A stretch of DNA of 39,706 nt from Acanthamoeba sp. SK_2022b (lineage: Eukaryota; Discosea; Longamoebia; Acanthamoebidae), in assembly GCA_027943245.1 (NCBI GenBank), contig JANDJZ010000705.1:1-39706 (forward strand). Direction: 5' to 3'. The stretch's first letter is position 1. The number at the start of each line of letters is the position of its first letter. A program made the translations under genes and the position numbers. The notes beneath the pieces are model-generated. The model did no database searches, was not told where the DNA came from, and was given only the letters and a program-made list of their open reading frames with translations. Positions 20,765 through 29,688 of this stretch are shown in pieces.

Positions 20765-22351
20765 ATGTTGATGACCCACCTCGCCGCGTCCCGATATCGT
20801 TACTACCGTTGGCTGCTGGCCGGAGCGGTGGGCGTGGCTATTCTGTTGGTATCGCTGTATACCCGTTACTATCAAGAGGTCAAAAGCATCGAGCAGAGCC
20901 AGCAGACGTTGGCTACCCGCACCGTCGGCAAGATCAACCAATTGCTGACGCCAGCGCAGATGCAGGCGGAACGCAGTATGGACATGCTGGACCAACCCTG
21001 CGAAAACGTTTCATCGACCCTGCGCTTTCGCGCCGCGCAAAATCAGGCGCTACGCGCGATGTTGCTGGTGAAAAACGGTGTTATTTACTGCTCCAGCCTG
21101 TTTGGCGCCCGTCATTATCAGCTGGCCGCGGTGATGCCCACCTTCGTCGACAGCAACGCCAGGCTGGCGCTGCGCCCCTCACTGGCGGTCAGCAAAGGCC
21201 TGCCCACGCTGGTGATGTGGACGCCATCCCCCCGTGATAAAACCAGCGGCGTGCTGCACGTATTCAATATCGAGCTGCTGTCCAACTTTTTACTCGAACC
21301 GCAAGAGCCTTACGTTCAGCGAGTGGTCCTGAACGTGGACGACAGCAGCCTGGAATATGGCCGCCGCGAAATCCTGAGCCGCGACACCCTGACCAACGAC
21401 CTGCGCTACACCGCCGGCTCCGCGCTGTACCCGTTCTCGATTTCACTGTTCGGCCCACAGATCGGCATGCTGGCGCTGTCCGCATTGCCGCGCCATATCC
21501 CGCTGGCGCTGTTGATCAGCCTGCTGGCGGCCTATGTGGTCTATCTGCTCACCGCCAACCGCATGAGCCTGTCTTACCACATCGGCCATGCCATCACTCA
21601 TCGGGAGTTCCGCGTCTACTGTCAGCCTATCATCCACAGCGACACCGGCCGCTGCGCTGGCGTCGAGATGCTGCTGCGTTGGAAAAAGAAGCGACAAGGA
21701 TGGATCTCGCCTGACGTGTTTATTCCGCTGGCCGAGCAGCATGAGCTCATCATTCCGCTCACTCGCTACCTGATGAACACCGTGACGGAAAATCTGCAGC
21801 TGTTCCCGCCACGACCGTCCTTCTACATCAGCATCAACGTCGCCGCCGAGCACTTTAAAACGCTCAACATCATCGACGATATCCGCCAGATTTGGCTGCC
21901 GGCGCACCCGATGCCCTCATTGATGCTGGAGCTGACCGAACGCACCGCGCTGTCGGCGATCCAGTATGACCAGATCCGCACGCTGAAAGACATGGGGATC
22001 ATGCTGGCCATCGACGATTTCGGCACCGGCCACAGCTCGCTGAGCTACCTGAAAAACCTCAGTCCGGACGTCTTGAAGATCGATCGCGGGTTTACCGCCG
22101 CCATCGGCACCGATGCGGTCAACGCCACGGTGACCGACACCATCATTACGCTGGCGCAGCGCCTGAAGCTGAAACTGGTGGCAGAGGGGGTGGAAACGGA
22201 GGAACAGGCCGACTATCTGCGCTCACGCGAGGTCAATGCCCTGCAGGGGTATTATTTCGCCAAGCCGATGCCGATTCATGTTTTCCCGCTGTGGCTGCAG
22301 CAGTACGAATCGCGCGTCAGGAAAGCGGAAGAGGATCCGCCGGAGGCCTGA
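20765..22351 (+). CDS. pdeD: CSS-motif EAL-domain cyclic-di-GMP phosphodiesterase (PdeD/YoaD type)
   Basis: 528-residue inner-membrane enzyme predicted to linearise c-di-GMP. Order: membrane helix (about residues 17-34), periplasmic sensor with the CSS motif (VIYCSSLFG, about residue 112-120; these cysteines control activity in E. coli PdeC-type proteins), second helix (about 238-260), then a cytoplasmic EAL domain. The signature reads VEMLLRW, so it is EML in place of EAL, but the metal-binding glutamate is kept. Also kept are NVAAEHF, LELTER, DDFGTGHSSLSYL, KIDRGF, AEGVET and QGYYFAKP, so it is probably active. Position between sdaA and yoaE is the E. coli yoaD (pdeD) position. A second ATG at 20771 is possible. 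Confidence 0.9.
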   Translation: MLMTHLAASRYRYYRWLLAGAVGVAILLVSLYTRYYQEVKSIEQSQQTLATRTVGKINQLLTPAQMQAERSMDMLDQPCENVSSTLRFRAAQNQALRAMLLVKNGVIYCSSLFGARHYQLAAVMPTFVDSNARLALRPSLAVSKGLPTLVMWTPSPRDKTSGVLHVFNIELLSNFLLEPQEPYVQRVVLNVDDSSLEYGRREILSRDTLTNDLRYTAGSALYPFSISLFGPQIGMLALSALPRHIPLALLISLLAAYVVYLLTANRMSLSYHIGHAITHREFRVYCQPIIHSDTGRCAGVEMLLRWKKKRQGWISPDVFIPLAEQHELIIPLTRYLMNTVTENLQLFPPRPSFYISINVAAEHFKTLNIIDDIRQIWLPAHPMPSLMLELTERTALSAIQYDQIRTLKDMGIMLAIDDFGTGHSSLSYLKNLSPDVLKIDRGFTAAIGTDAVNATVTDTIITLAQRLKLKLVAEGVETEEQADYLRSREVNALQGYYFAKPMPIHVFPLWLQQYESRVRKAEEDPPEA

Positions 22352-22367
22352 GCCCCCGGCGGGAGGG

Positions 22368-23912
22368 TTACGCGTGCGCCGGGTCGTCCAGGGCGACGCG
22401 GGTAACGCGCACCAGTTCGATACGGTATTCGGACACCTCAACGATATCGAAACGCAGGTGGTTCAGCTCGATGGTATCTCCCGCCACCGGCATCTGCCCG
22501 TAGTGGGCCAACAGCAGCCCCGCCAGGGTGGCGTAATCGGCGGTGGGGCTGACCAGGTCATCGCAGGCCAGCGCCTGTTCCAGCGAGTGCAGATCGGTTC
22601 CGCCCTTCACCAGCCAGCCGTCGCCTTCCGCCACGATGTCCGGCGTTTCGTCCTCGTCCGGGAATTCACCGGCAATCGCTTCCAGCACGTCCAGCGGCGT
22701 CACCAGCCCCTGCACGACGCCGAACTCATTGGTGACCACCACCAGACGCCCTTTGGCGCGACGCAGCACCGCCAGCAGCTTGATGACGTCCATGGTTTCC
22801 GGCACCACGATCGGCGGCGTGCGGGCGGCGAACTCGGCGATGTCTTCACCCTGCTCCAGCGCCACCAGCAGATCCTTGGCGCGTACCACGCCGACGATCT
22901 CATCCACCGAATCACGACACACCGGGAACAGGCTGTGCGGCGTATCCAGCAGCTGTGCGCGTACCTCCTCGCGGGAGCGCTCGCAGTCGACCCAGGAAAT
23001 GTCGGTGCGCGGCGTCATCACGCTGCGCAATGAACGCGAGGCCAGCGTCAACACGCCGCTGATCATATAGCGCTCTTCCGCCGCAAAGGTTTCATCCCTC
23101 GGCAAGGCAACCGCATCGTCCGTCTGCTGTGTACGCTGCTGCCCCATCAGGCGCATGATCGCTTCCGCGGTGCGCTCGCGCATCGGGCGACGCGCTTGAT
23201 GCTTGATGAAGTTGCGACGCGCGATCTGGTTGAACAATTCAATCAGGATCGAGAAGCCGATAGCGGCATACAGGTAGCCTTTAGGAATGTGCAAGCCGAA
23301 GCCTTCGGCGATCAGGCTCAAACCGATCATCAACAGGAAGCTCAGGCACAGCACCACGATGGTCGGGTGCGCGTTGACGAAGTTGGTCAACGGCTTCGAC
23401 GCCAACAGCATCACCGCCATCGCGATCACCACCGCCGCCATCATCACCGGCAGATCGTTCACCATACCCACGGCGGTAATCACCGCATCGAGCGAAAACA
23501 CTGCGTCAAGGATCACGATCTGCACCACCACCGCCCAGAACTTGGCGTAACCGCGGTTGGCGCCGTCCTGGTGCGTCTGCCCTTCCAGCCGTTCGTGCAG
23601 CTCCATGGTCGCCTTGAACAGCAGGAACACCCCGCCGAACAGTAGGATCAAATCGCGGCCGGAGAAGCTGAAATCGCCGACGCTGAACAGCGGCGTAGTC
23701 AGGGTTACCATCCAGGAGATCACCGACAGCAGGCCCAAACGCATCAGCAACGCCAGCGACAGGCCAATGATGCGCGCCTTATCGCGCTGCTTCGGCGGCA
23801 GCTTGTCGGCCAAAATGGCGATGAACACCAGGTTGTCGATGCCCAGCACGATTTCCAGCACCACCAGCGTAAGCAACCCCGCCCAAATAGAGGGGTCCAT
23901 TAAAAATTCCAT
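22368..23912 (-). CDS. yoaE: TerC-family membrane protein with CBS and CorC domains (YoaE)
   Basis: 514-residue inner-membrane protein close to E. coli YoaE (518). Residues 1-230 form a TerC domain of about seven helices with the acidic metal-type motifs [12 protein letters not shown] and [18 protein letters not shown] pair (about 300-420; [12 protein letters not shown] and [23 protein letters not shown]) and a C-terminal CorC/HlyC domain (about 440-510) follow. The family is linked to metal-ion export or metalation of secreted proteins (general knowledge); no substrate is shown here. The ATG at 23912 follows CTGGAG. Convergent with pdeD. It has a long leader with adjacent hairpins. Confidence 0.94.
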   Translation of the reverse strand: MEFLMDPSIWAGLLTLVVLEIVLGIDNLVFIAILADKLPPKQRDKARIIGLSLALLMRLGLLSVISWMVTLTTPLFSVGDFSFSGRDLILLFGGVFLLFKATMELHERLEGQTHQDGANRGYAKFWAVVVQIVILDAVFSLDAVITAVGMVNDLPVMMAAVVIAMAVMLLASKPLTNFVNAHPTIVVLCLSFLLMIGLSLIAEGFGLHIPKGYLYAAIGFSILIELFNQIARRNFIKHQARRPMRERTAEAIMRLMGQQRTQQTDDAVALPRDETFAAEERYMISGVLTLASRSLRSVMTPRTDISWVDCERSREEVRAQLLDTPHSLFPVCRDSVDEIVGVVRAKDLLVALEQGEDIAEFAARTPPIVVPETMDVIKLLAVLRRAKGRLVVVTNEFGVVQGLVTPLDVLEAIAGEFPDEDETPDIVAEGDGWLVKGGTDLHSLEQALACDDLVSPTADYATLAGLLLAHYGQMPVAGDTIELNHLRFDIVEVSEYRIELVRVTRVALDDPAHA

Positions 23913-24112
23913 ATCAGACTCCAGAGAAAAGTGGGAATGAGCGCACGCCGCTCAGACGTGACGATGCCGCCGCTGCATGGGCGCAGTCGACAATAGCAAA
24001 GTGACGGAATGGGGTTACCGGGAGATGGCCGAAGGGCCGAACAGCATATGCAACGCCAGCAGGTGGCGGGTGAAACCTGGTAAAACAGTAACTTCGGTGA
24101 CAGTCCATAGGG

Positions 24113-24140
24113 AGGGCTGAGGCCCTTCACTCCTTAGTGA
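24113..24140 (-). promoter_or_regulatory. Two adjacent hairpins near the 5' end of the yoaE leader
   Basis: TCACT (24127-24131) with AGTGA (24136-24140), and directly next to it AGGGC (24113-24117) with GCCCT (24122-24126), each with a 4-base loop and no gap between them. They would lie close to the 5' end of the predicted yoaE transcript. Not a riboswitch type that I recognise. Confidence 0.35.
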
Positions 24141-24154
24141 TGAAAGAGGAAATT

Positions 24155-24182
24155 ACTGTATCAGGATTTTTCTGGGGGACAA
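24155..24182 (-). promoter_or_regulatory. Candidate yoaE promoter
   Basis: On the minus strand TTGTCC (24177-24182) and TACAGT (24155-24160) are spaced by 16 bases. This would give a leader of roughly 235 bases before yoaE. Confidence 0.45.
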
Positions 24183-24474
24183 AGCGGCTTTTTCAACGGC
24201 GGTTTAGCATGGCGCCGCGCCGTATCATCTGCGACAACTAAGATTTCTCCGAGCATTCAATAACGGAGCAGCGTCACAAAAAATATTTTTTCACTCACTA
24301 AAATAAATGTCGCGTTCGTGAAGCATCACGCACAGGCATTTGAAACTGCGTGAGAAATGTTAGGCGTGCGTTTCTTTTTTTCTACCATAATGTATCTGAA
24401 CCGCGGAAGTGACTGCCAAGACGGCGCGGAGAAACGACACAAACCGCGCCTGGAGTTCAACGAGGAGGTAGCGA

Positions 24475-25434
24475 GTGGCAATAGCTATTATCATCGGCAC
24501 ACACGGGGCTGCAGCGGAACAACTGCTGAAAACGGCGGAGATGCTATTGGGCGAGCAGGACAACGTCGCCTTTATAGACTTCGTTCCCGGTGAGAATGCC
24601 GAAACGTTAATCGTCAAGTACAACGAAAAAATCAGTGGGTTGGATACCAGCGGCGGCGTGCTGTTCCTGGTGGATACCTGGGGCGGCAGCCCGTTCAACG
24701 CCGCCAGCCGCATTGCGGTCGACAAAGAAAACTATGAGGTCGTCACCGGGGTCAACATTCCGATGCTGGTGGAAACCTTCATGGCGCGGGACGACAACCC
24801 CGCCTTCGATGAACTGGTGGCGCTGGCGTTGGAAACCGGCCGCGAAGGCGTGAAAGCGCTGAAAAAACCGCAGGAAGAACCCGCAAAACCCGCAGCACCC
24901 GTCGCCAAAGCCGCTGCCCCTCAGGCGCCGCTGGGGCCGAACGACCACATGAAAATCGGCCTGGCGCGCATCGATGACCGTTTGATTCACGGCCAGGTCG
25001 CCACCCGCTGGACCAAAGAAACCAACGTCAGCCGCATCATCGTCGTCAGCGATGAAGTCGCCGCCGACCATGTGCGCAAAACCCTGCTGACCCAGGTCGC
25101 CCCGCCGGGCGTCACCGCTCACGTGGTGGACGTGGCGAAGGCGATCCGCGTTTGGAACAACCCGAAGTACGCCAACGACCGCGTAATGCTGCTGTTTACC
25201 AACCCGACCGACGTCTTGCGTCTGGTGGAAGGCGGCGTGGATATTCAATCCGTCAATATCGGCGGCATGGCGTTCCGCCAGGGGAAAACCCAGGTGAACA
25301 ACGCCGTTTCCGTCGATGAAAAAGATATCGAAGCGTTTAAGAAACTGAACGATCGCGGTATCGAGCTGGAGGTGCGTAAGGTCTCGTCCGACAGCCGGCT
25401 AAAAATGATGGACCTGATTAACAAACTCAATTAG
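24475..25434 (+). CDS. manX: PTS mannose/glucose transporter EIIAB (ManX)
   Basis: 319-residue cytoplasmic phosphotransfer protein of the mannose-family PTS. The N-terminal EIIA domain (1-130) carries the phosphorylated His10 in IIGTHG; an Ala/Pro/Lys-rich linker (about 132-153) joins it to the EIIB domain, whose active-site His172 lies in RIDDRLIHGQVATRW. Both match E. coli ManX (His10, His175). The start is GTG at 24475, as in E. coli, after a strong GAGGAGG. First gene of manXYZ. In E. coli the mRNA is a target of the sRNA SgrS and the operon is controlled by Mlc and CRP; I did not confirm those sites here. Confidence 0.97.
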   Translation: MAIAIIIGTHGAAAEQLLKTAEMLLGEQDNVAFIDFVPGENAETLIVKYNEKISGLDTSGGVLFLVDTWGGSPFNAASRIAVDKENYEVVTGVNIPMLVETFMARDDNPAFDELVALALETGREGVKALKKPQEEPAKPAAPVAKAAAPQAPLGPNDHMKIGLARIDDRLIHGQVATRWTKETNVSRIIVVSDEVAADHVRKTLLTQVAPPGVTAHVVDVAKAIRVWNNPKYANDRVMLLFTNPTDVLRLVEGGVDIQSVNIGGMAFRQGKTQVNNAVSVDEKDIEAFKKLNDRGIELEVRKVSSDSRLKMMDLINKLN

Positions 25435-25489
25435 TGGCGCCAGCCGCTGATTATTTTACTCAGAGCTTTTTGGTCATAGGAGAAGTGCA

Positions 25490-26290
25490 ATGGAGATCAC
25501 CACTCTTCAGATTGTGCTGATATTTATCGTTGCCTGTATCGCCGGGATGGGTTCCGTCCTCGACGAGTTTCAGTTCCACCGTCCGCTGGTCGCCTGTACC
25601 CTGATCGGCTTCATTCTCGGCGATATGAAAACCGGCATCATTATCGGCGGTACGCTGGAAATGATCGCCCTGGGCTGGATGAACATCGGTGCGGCTGTCG
25701 CGCCGGATGCCGCCCTGGCGTCCATCATCTCGACCATTCTGGTCATCGCCGGCGGGCAAAGCGTCGGCGCCGGTATCGCCCTGGCCATTCCGCTGGCGGC
25801 GGCCGGCCAGGTGTTGACCATCATCGTACGTACCCTCACCGTGGCCTTCCAGCACGCGGCGGACAGCGCGGCGGAGCGCGGCAGCCTGCGGGCCATCACC
25901 TGGATCCACATCGGTGCCCTGCTGCTGCAGGCGATGCGTATCGCCATTCCGGCGGTCATCGTCGCCATCTCGGTTGGCACCGCCGGGGTACACGCCCTGC
26001 TCAACTCGATCCCGGAAGTGGTCACCAGCGGCCTGAACATCGCCGGCGGCATGATCGTGGTGGTCGGTTACGCGATGGTGATTAACATGATGCGCGCCGG
26101 CTACCTGATGCCGTTCTTCTACCTCGGTTTCGTGACCGCCGCCTTCACCAACTTCAACCTGGTGGCGCTCGGCGTCATCGGCGTGGTGATGGCCGTGCTG
26201 TATATCCAGCTCAGCCCGAAATACAACAAGTCTCAGGTTGTCCAGGCCGGCCCGGCTAATGCAAACGATCTCGATAACGAACTCGACTAG
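25490..26290 (+). CDS. manY: PTS mannose transporter EIIC (ManY)
   Basis: 266-residue membrane channel subunit, same length as E. coli ManY. It opens MEITTLQIVLIFIVACIAGMG and keeps the EIIC signature GTLEMIALGWMNIGAAVAPD. It is strongly hydrophobic with a hydrophilic C-terminal tail ending in DLDNELD, like the E. coli protein. ManY and ManZ form the sugar-translocating complex. In E. coli this complex is also used for lambda DNA entry and by some bacteriocins. Located 55 bases after manX and 15 before manZ. Confidence 0.97.
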   Translation: MEITTLQIVLIFIVACIAGMGSVLDEFQFHRPLVACTLIGFILGDMKTGIIIGGTLEMIALGWMNIGAAVAPDAALASIISTILVIAGGQSVGAGIALAIPLAAAGQVLTIIVRTLTVAFQHAADSAAERGSLRAITWIHIGALLLQAMRIAIPAVIVAISVGTAGVHALLNSIPEVVTSGLNIAGGMIVVVGYAMVINMMRAGYLMPFFYLGFVTAAFTNFNLVALGVIGVVMAVLYIQLSPKYNKSQVVQAGPANANDLDNELD

Positions 26291-26305
26291 GAATAGGTGA
26301 GAGAA

Positions 26306-27148
26306 ATGGTTGATACAACTGCTCAAAAGAAACTCACGCCGGCCGATATTCGCGGCGTATTCCTGCGCTCCAACCTGTTCCAGGGGTCGTGGAACTTCGA
26401 GCGCATGCAGGCGCTGGGTTTTTGCTTCTCGATGGTACCGGTGATCCGTCGCCTGTATCCGGAAAACAATGACGATCGCAAACAGGCGATCAAGCGCCAC
26501 CTCGAGTTCTTCAACACCCACCCTTACGTGGCGGCGCCGGTGCTCGGCGTGACCATGGCGATGGAAGAGCAACGCGCCAACGGCGCGCCGATCGACGACG
26601 GTGCGATCAACGGCATCAAGGTCGGTCTGATGGGGCCATTGGCGGGCGTCGGTGACCCGATTTTCTGGGGCACCGTGCGGCCGGTGTTCGCCGCGCTCGG
26701 CGCCGGCATCGCCATGAGTGGCAGCCTGCTCGGGCCGATCCTGTTCTTCGTGCTGTTCAACCTGGTGCGCCTGCTGACCCGCTACTACGGCGTGGCCTAC
26801 GGTTACCGTAAAGGGGTGGATATCGTCAACGACATGGGCGGCGGCTTCCTGCAAAAACTGACGGAAGGGGCGTCCATTCTCGGCCTGTTTGTTATGGGCG
26901 CCTTGGTCAACAAGTGGACGCACGTGAATATCCCGCTGGTGGTGTCCAAGATCACCGACCAGACCGGGCATACCAACGTCACCACGGTGCAGACCATCCT
27001 CGACCAGCTGATGCCGGGCCTGGTGCCGTTGCTGCTGACCTTCGCCTGTATGTGGCTGCTGCGCAAAAAAGTCAATGCGCTGTGGATCATCATCGGCTTC
27101 TTCGTCATCGGTATCTTTGGCTATTGGATTGGCCTGCTGGGCCTGTAA
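26306..27148 (+). CDS. manZ: PTS mannose transporter EIID (ManZ)
   Basis: 280-residue inner-membrane subunit of the mannose PTS. Key segments: RGVFLRSNLFQGSWNFERMQ, INGIKVGLMGPLAGVGDPIFWGTVRP and GGGFLQKLTEGASILGLFVMGALV, all as in E. coli ManZ. The ATG at 26306 (MVDTTAQKK) is preferred over the in-frame GTG at 26297 because it has AGGTGAGAG upstream and matches E. coli. Last gene of the operon; a strong terminator follows 12 bases after the stop. Confidence 0.97.
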   Translation: MVDTTAQKKLTPADIRGVFLRSNLFQGSWNFERMQALGFCFSMVPVIRRLYPENNDDRKQAIKRHLEFFNTHPYVAAPVLGVTMAMEEQRANGAPIDDGAINGIKVGLMGPLAGVGDPIFWGTVRPVFAALGAGIAMSGSLLGPILFFVLFNLVRLLTRYYGVAYGYRKGVDIVNDMGGGFLQKLTEGASILGLFVMGALVNKWTHVNIPLVVSKITDQTGHTNVTTVQTILDQLMPGLVPLLLTFACMWLLRKKVNALWIIIGFFVIGIFGYWIGLLGL

Positions 27149-27160
27149 TCGTTCGAATCG

Positions 27161-27186
27161 GCCGGGGGGCAACCCCCGGCTTTTTT
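27161..27186 (+). terminator. Intrinsic terminator of manXYZ
   Basis: GCCGGGGG (27161-27168) with CCCCCGGC (27173-27180), GCAA loop, six T. The next gene, yobD, starts 17 bases later, so readthrough could feed it. Confidence 0.9.
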
Positions 27187-27202
27187 ATGTGTGGAGCAAG
27201 AG

Positions 27203-27661
27203 ATGTCACTGACCGACGCCGTACTGATGCTGTTTATCGCCCTGCTGTTGCTGTACTCGCTGTATGACGAATTCGGCATGGACCTGCTGAAAGGTAAAAC
27301 ACGGCTTAAAGTGGCGCTCAAACGCCGTCATCGCCTCGACAGCCTGATTTTCGTCGGCCTGATCGCCATTCTGATTTACCGCAACGTCACCACCAACGGT
27401 GCGGTATTAACCACCTATTTGCTTATTTCTTTGGCGCTGCTCGCGATCTATATCTCTTATATTCGCGCCCCCAAGATGGTGTTTAAAGCGCACGGTTTTT
27501 TCTTCGCGAACGTGTTTGTCGAATATAACCGCATTAAAGCCATGAATTTATCGGAGGATGGCATTCTGGCCGTCGACCTGGAACAGCGCCGGCTGTTGGT
27601 TCAGGTGACGCACCTGGATGACCTGGAGAAGATTTACCATTTTTTCGTTGATAATCAATAG
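27203..27661 (+). CDS. yobD: UPF0266 membrane protein YobD
   Basis: 152-residue inner-membrane protein matching E. coli YobD in length and in the diagnostic stretch [20 protein letters not shown]. Three hydrophobic segments (about residues 5-21, 46-63 and 67-88) precede a cytoplasmic domain with [20 protein letters not shown]. The ATG at 27203 follows TGGAG and fits the family start. Same position after manZ as in E. coli. Function unknown. Confidence 0.92.
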   Translation: MSLTDAVLMLFIALLLLYSLYDEFGMDLLKGKTRLKVALKRRHRLDSLIFVGLIAILIYRNVTTNGAVLTTYLLISLALLAIYISYIRAPKMVFKAHGFFFANVFVEYNRIKAMNLSEDGILAVDLEQRRLLVQVTHLDDLEKIYHFFVDNQ

Positions 27662-27849
27662 ATAAATAAAAAATCGCCTTATTACCGCTCAAACCTTGCG
27701 CTGCTTGTGGATAATTAATCGGCAGCGCCATTTTCTTTCTGACTATTATTTCCGCAACATTGTTACCCACGTCTACATTATATTCCCGCATGAACTTAGA
27801 TTAATGAAAACGAGTCTCAATTAAGAGCGAACATGACTCCAGAATAAAG

Positions 27850-27879
27850 TTGTCGATGGCAGAAATAATATGGTATGGT
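27850..27879 (+). promoter_or_regulatory. Candidate mntP promoter
   Basis: TTGTCG (27850-27855) and TATGGT (27874-27879) with an 18-base spacer. The expected start, near 27886, is right where the riboswitch begins. Confidence 0.5.
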
Positions 27880-27884
27880 TGCGC

Positions 27885-28070
27885 CGTCATTGGGGAGTAG
27901 CCGGTTTCTGGAGAATAAAACGCCAGAAACGCCCGTATCAACATACTCGTTTCGCCGTATGAAACGTGGTGCGGGCAGCCAGGTAAGGTTGGCGAGACCA
28001 TAGACACGTAACTCCGTCGTTTGGTTGGGGGTGGGTTACGTGTATATGGAGCCACCCGGCCGAGGCTATT
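27885..28070 (+). ncRNA. yybP-ykoY manganese riboswitch in the mntP leader
   Basis: The leader carries the hallmark pieces of the yybP-ykoY class in order: GGGGAGTAGCC (27892-27902), ATCAACATACTCG (27938-27950, the conserved Mn-binding internal loop strand) and GGCGAGACCA (27991-28000). It sits directly before the Mn exporter gene mntP, where E. coli has the same element. In that class, Mn2+ binding raises expression. The end is approximate; the last bases hold the mntP ribosome-binding site. Confidence 0.88.
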
Positions 28071-28074
28071 TCAC

Positions 28075-28644
28075 ATGAACCTTTCAGCAACACTCATTCT
28101 CGCTTTTGGCATGTCCATGGATGCTTTCGCCGCGTCGATCGGCAAAGGTGCCAGCCTGCATCAACCCCGTTTCCGCGAAGCGATCCGCACCGGCCTGATC
28201 TTCGGCGTGGTCGAAGCGATCACCCCGCTCATCGGTTGGGCCATCGGCCTGTTCGCCAGCCAATACATCATGGAATGGGACCACTGGGTCGCCTTCTCTC
28301 TGCTGTTCATTCTCGGCATGCGCATGATCGTCGAAGGGGTGCGCAACAGGCCCGATGAGGAAGAGAAGGTCAAACGCCACGGCTTCTGGATCTTGGTGGC
28401 CACCGCTATCGCTACCAGCCTCGACGCGATGGCTATCGGCGTCGGCCTGGCCTTCCTGCAGGTGAATATCGTGCATACCGCCATGGCCATCGGCTGCGCC
28501 ACCATGATCATGGCGACGCTGGGCATGATGATTGGCCGCTTTATCGGCCCGCTGCTGGGCAAACGCGCCGAGATCCTCGGCGGCGTGGTGCTGATCGGTA
28601 TCGGCGTCAACATTCTGCTGGAGCACCTCGGCTACCTGGCCTGA
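28075..28644 (+). CDS. mntP: Manganese exporter MntP
   Basis: 189-residue inner-membrane Mn2+ efflux protein with six predicted helices in two related halves. Each half carries an acidic metal motif: [14 protein letters not shown] near the N terminus and [15 protein letters not shown] near residue 120. ATG at 28075 ([12 protein letters not shown]) is the E. coli start; the frame upstream runs into the riboswitch. Adjacent riboswitch control fits manganese homeostasis. Followed by a strong terminator shared with the convergent rlmA. Confidence 0.96.
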   Translation: MNLSATLILAFGMSMDAFAASIGKGASLHQPRFREAIRTGLIFGVVEAITPLIGWAIGLFASQYIMEWDHWVAFSLLFILGMRMIVEGVRNRPDEEEKVKRHGFWILVATAIATSLDAMAIGVGLAFLQVNIVHTAMAIGCATMIMATLGMMIGRFIGPLLGKRAEILGGVVLIGIGVNILLEHLGYLA

Positions 28645-28658
28645 GGCGCTCACTCTGC

Positions 28659-28687
28659 AAAAAAACCTGCCGCGGCAGGTTTTTTTG
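28659..28687. terminator. Bidirectional terminator between mntP and rlmA
   Basis: ACCTGC (28665-28670) with GCAGGT (28675-28680), CGCG loop, flanked by A6-7 on one side and T7 on the other. Confidence 0.88.
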
Positions 28688-28708
28688 TTTCTGGGCTCAG
28701 TGCGCCTG

Positions 28709-29527
28709 TTAAGCGCGGCGTCGGTACAGCGCCAGCGCGAAATCCGTTTCGCACACGAACTCGCCGCCATCCGCCAACCGCTGCTGCACCTCCGGCGTAG
28801 CACGCCAGGCGAACGGTGTCATCTGCAGCAGGTTGGCGGCCTGCGCGCCCGGCAGGGTCATCGTATAGGCCAACGCCTCTTTACGCTCGCACTCGAAACC
28901 GTCGAACTGTTCGTCCTGCTCGGCATGCAGCTGCACCTGCTGGTAGACCTGCTCTTTCAGCTGGTACAGATGACGCGGGCCCGGCGAAACCGTCACCACC
29001 ACACCGCCCGGCTTCACCACCCGCGCCAGCTCCTCTGCCTTGCAAGGCGCATAAATGCGCAAGACCGCATCCAGCGCCGCGTCGGCGAACGGCAGACGGT
29101 GGCTGGAGGCGACGCAGAACGAGACCGCAGGATAACGTTTGGCGGCGTAGCGGATCGCTACCTTGGCGACGTCCAGCCCATAGACCGCCATATTGCGCGC
29201 CTGCGCCAGCCGTGCGGCCACGGCGGCGGTGTAATACCCTTCCCCACAGCCTATGTCCAACAACGCGCCTGCATCGGCCGCCAGCGCCAAATCCAGCCAC
29301 TCGGCCACCTGCTGCTGCAGCGGTTGATAATAACCGCCGTCGAGAAACGCGCGCCGTGCCTGCATCATTTCCGCGCTGTCTCCCGGCTGCTTCGATCGTT
29401 TGTGCTGCACCGGCAGCAGATTGACGTAGCCTTCTTTGGCTTGATCGAACTGATGATTGCCGTCGCAACGCCAGTGTTGTGATGAAAAATGCAGCGGTTG
29501 ATGACACAGAGGGCATTGATAAGACAT
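28709..29527 (-). CDS. rlmA: 23S rRNA (guanine-745-N1)-methyltransferase
   Basis: 272-residue SAM-dependent enzyme that methylates G745 of 23S rRNA. The N-terminal zinc finger has Cys5, Cys8, Cys21 and His25 ([19 protein letters not shown]), the same ligands as E. coli RlmA. The Rossmann methyltransferase motif I is [16 protein letters not shown], followed by AVYGLDVAK and [11 protein letters not shown]. Start at 29527 aligns with E. coli; the frame to 29587 is rejected. Same position after mntP as in E. coli. Confidence 0.95.
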   Translation of the reverse strand: MSYQCPLCHQPLHFSSQHWRCDGNHQFDQAKEGYVNLLPVQHKRSKQPGDSAEMMQARRAFLDGGYYQPLQQQVAEWLDLALAADAGALLDIGCGEGYYTAAVAARLAQARNMAVYGLDVAKVAIRYAAKRYPAVSFCVASSHRLPFADAALDAVLRIYAPCKAEELARVVKPGGVVVTVSPGPRHLYQLKEQVYQQVQLHAEQDEQFDGFECERKEALAYTMTLPGAQAANLLQMTPFAWRATPEVQQRLADGGEFVCETDFALALYRRRA

Positions 29528-29688
29528 GAATGGGCTTCCAGAAAGACAGGGCGCGGCTAGTCTAAAGAAGGCGTCGGCTCGATGCAAGGCGCATCCCCGC
29601 TCGCTTTCGCCGCCAACAACGCCTGGTCAAGCGGGGAAAAAGCTGGCTACACTGAGAGTCTGTTTTCTCACGCAGGTGAAAATAACTT

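Larger units (their letters stand above)
23913..24474. other. Divergent yoaE/manX intergenic region
   Basis: 562 bases with two divergent start regions and no credible gene. The yoaE side contains a predicted promoter and a structured leader. The manX side has a CATAAT -10 candidate (24386-24391) without a good -35, in line with activator-dependent transcription. I looked for CRP and Mlc sites but found none convincing. A CTCCG/CGGAG inverted repeat lies around 24,246-24,267. Confidence 0.6.
27662..28074. other. yobD-mntP intergenic region with riboswitch
   Basis: 413 bases. The first ~185 bases are AT-rich with no recognised element; I found no MntR-type palindrome. The remainder is the mntP promoter and its riboswitch leader. 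Confidence 0.65.

Noticed and set aside
23900..24130. 76-codon minus-strand ORF in the yoaE leader
   Set aside because: It overlaps the yoaE start and reads Cys/Pro-rich sequence with no match.
24300..24400. CRP and Mlc sites before manX
   Set aside because: Half-sites such as GTGA and TCAC occur, but with wrong spacing; not good enough to list.
25460..27172. 570-codon minus-strand open frame
   Set aside because: Antisense of manY and manZ, which are certain; Asp/His/Gln-rich shadow.
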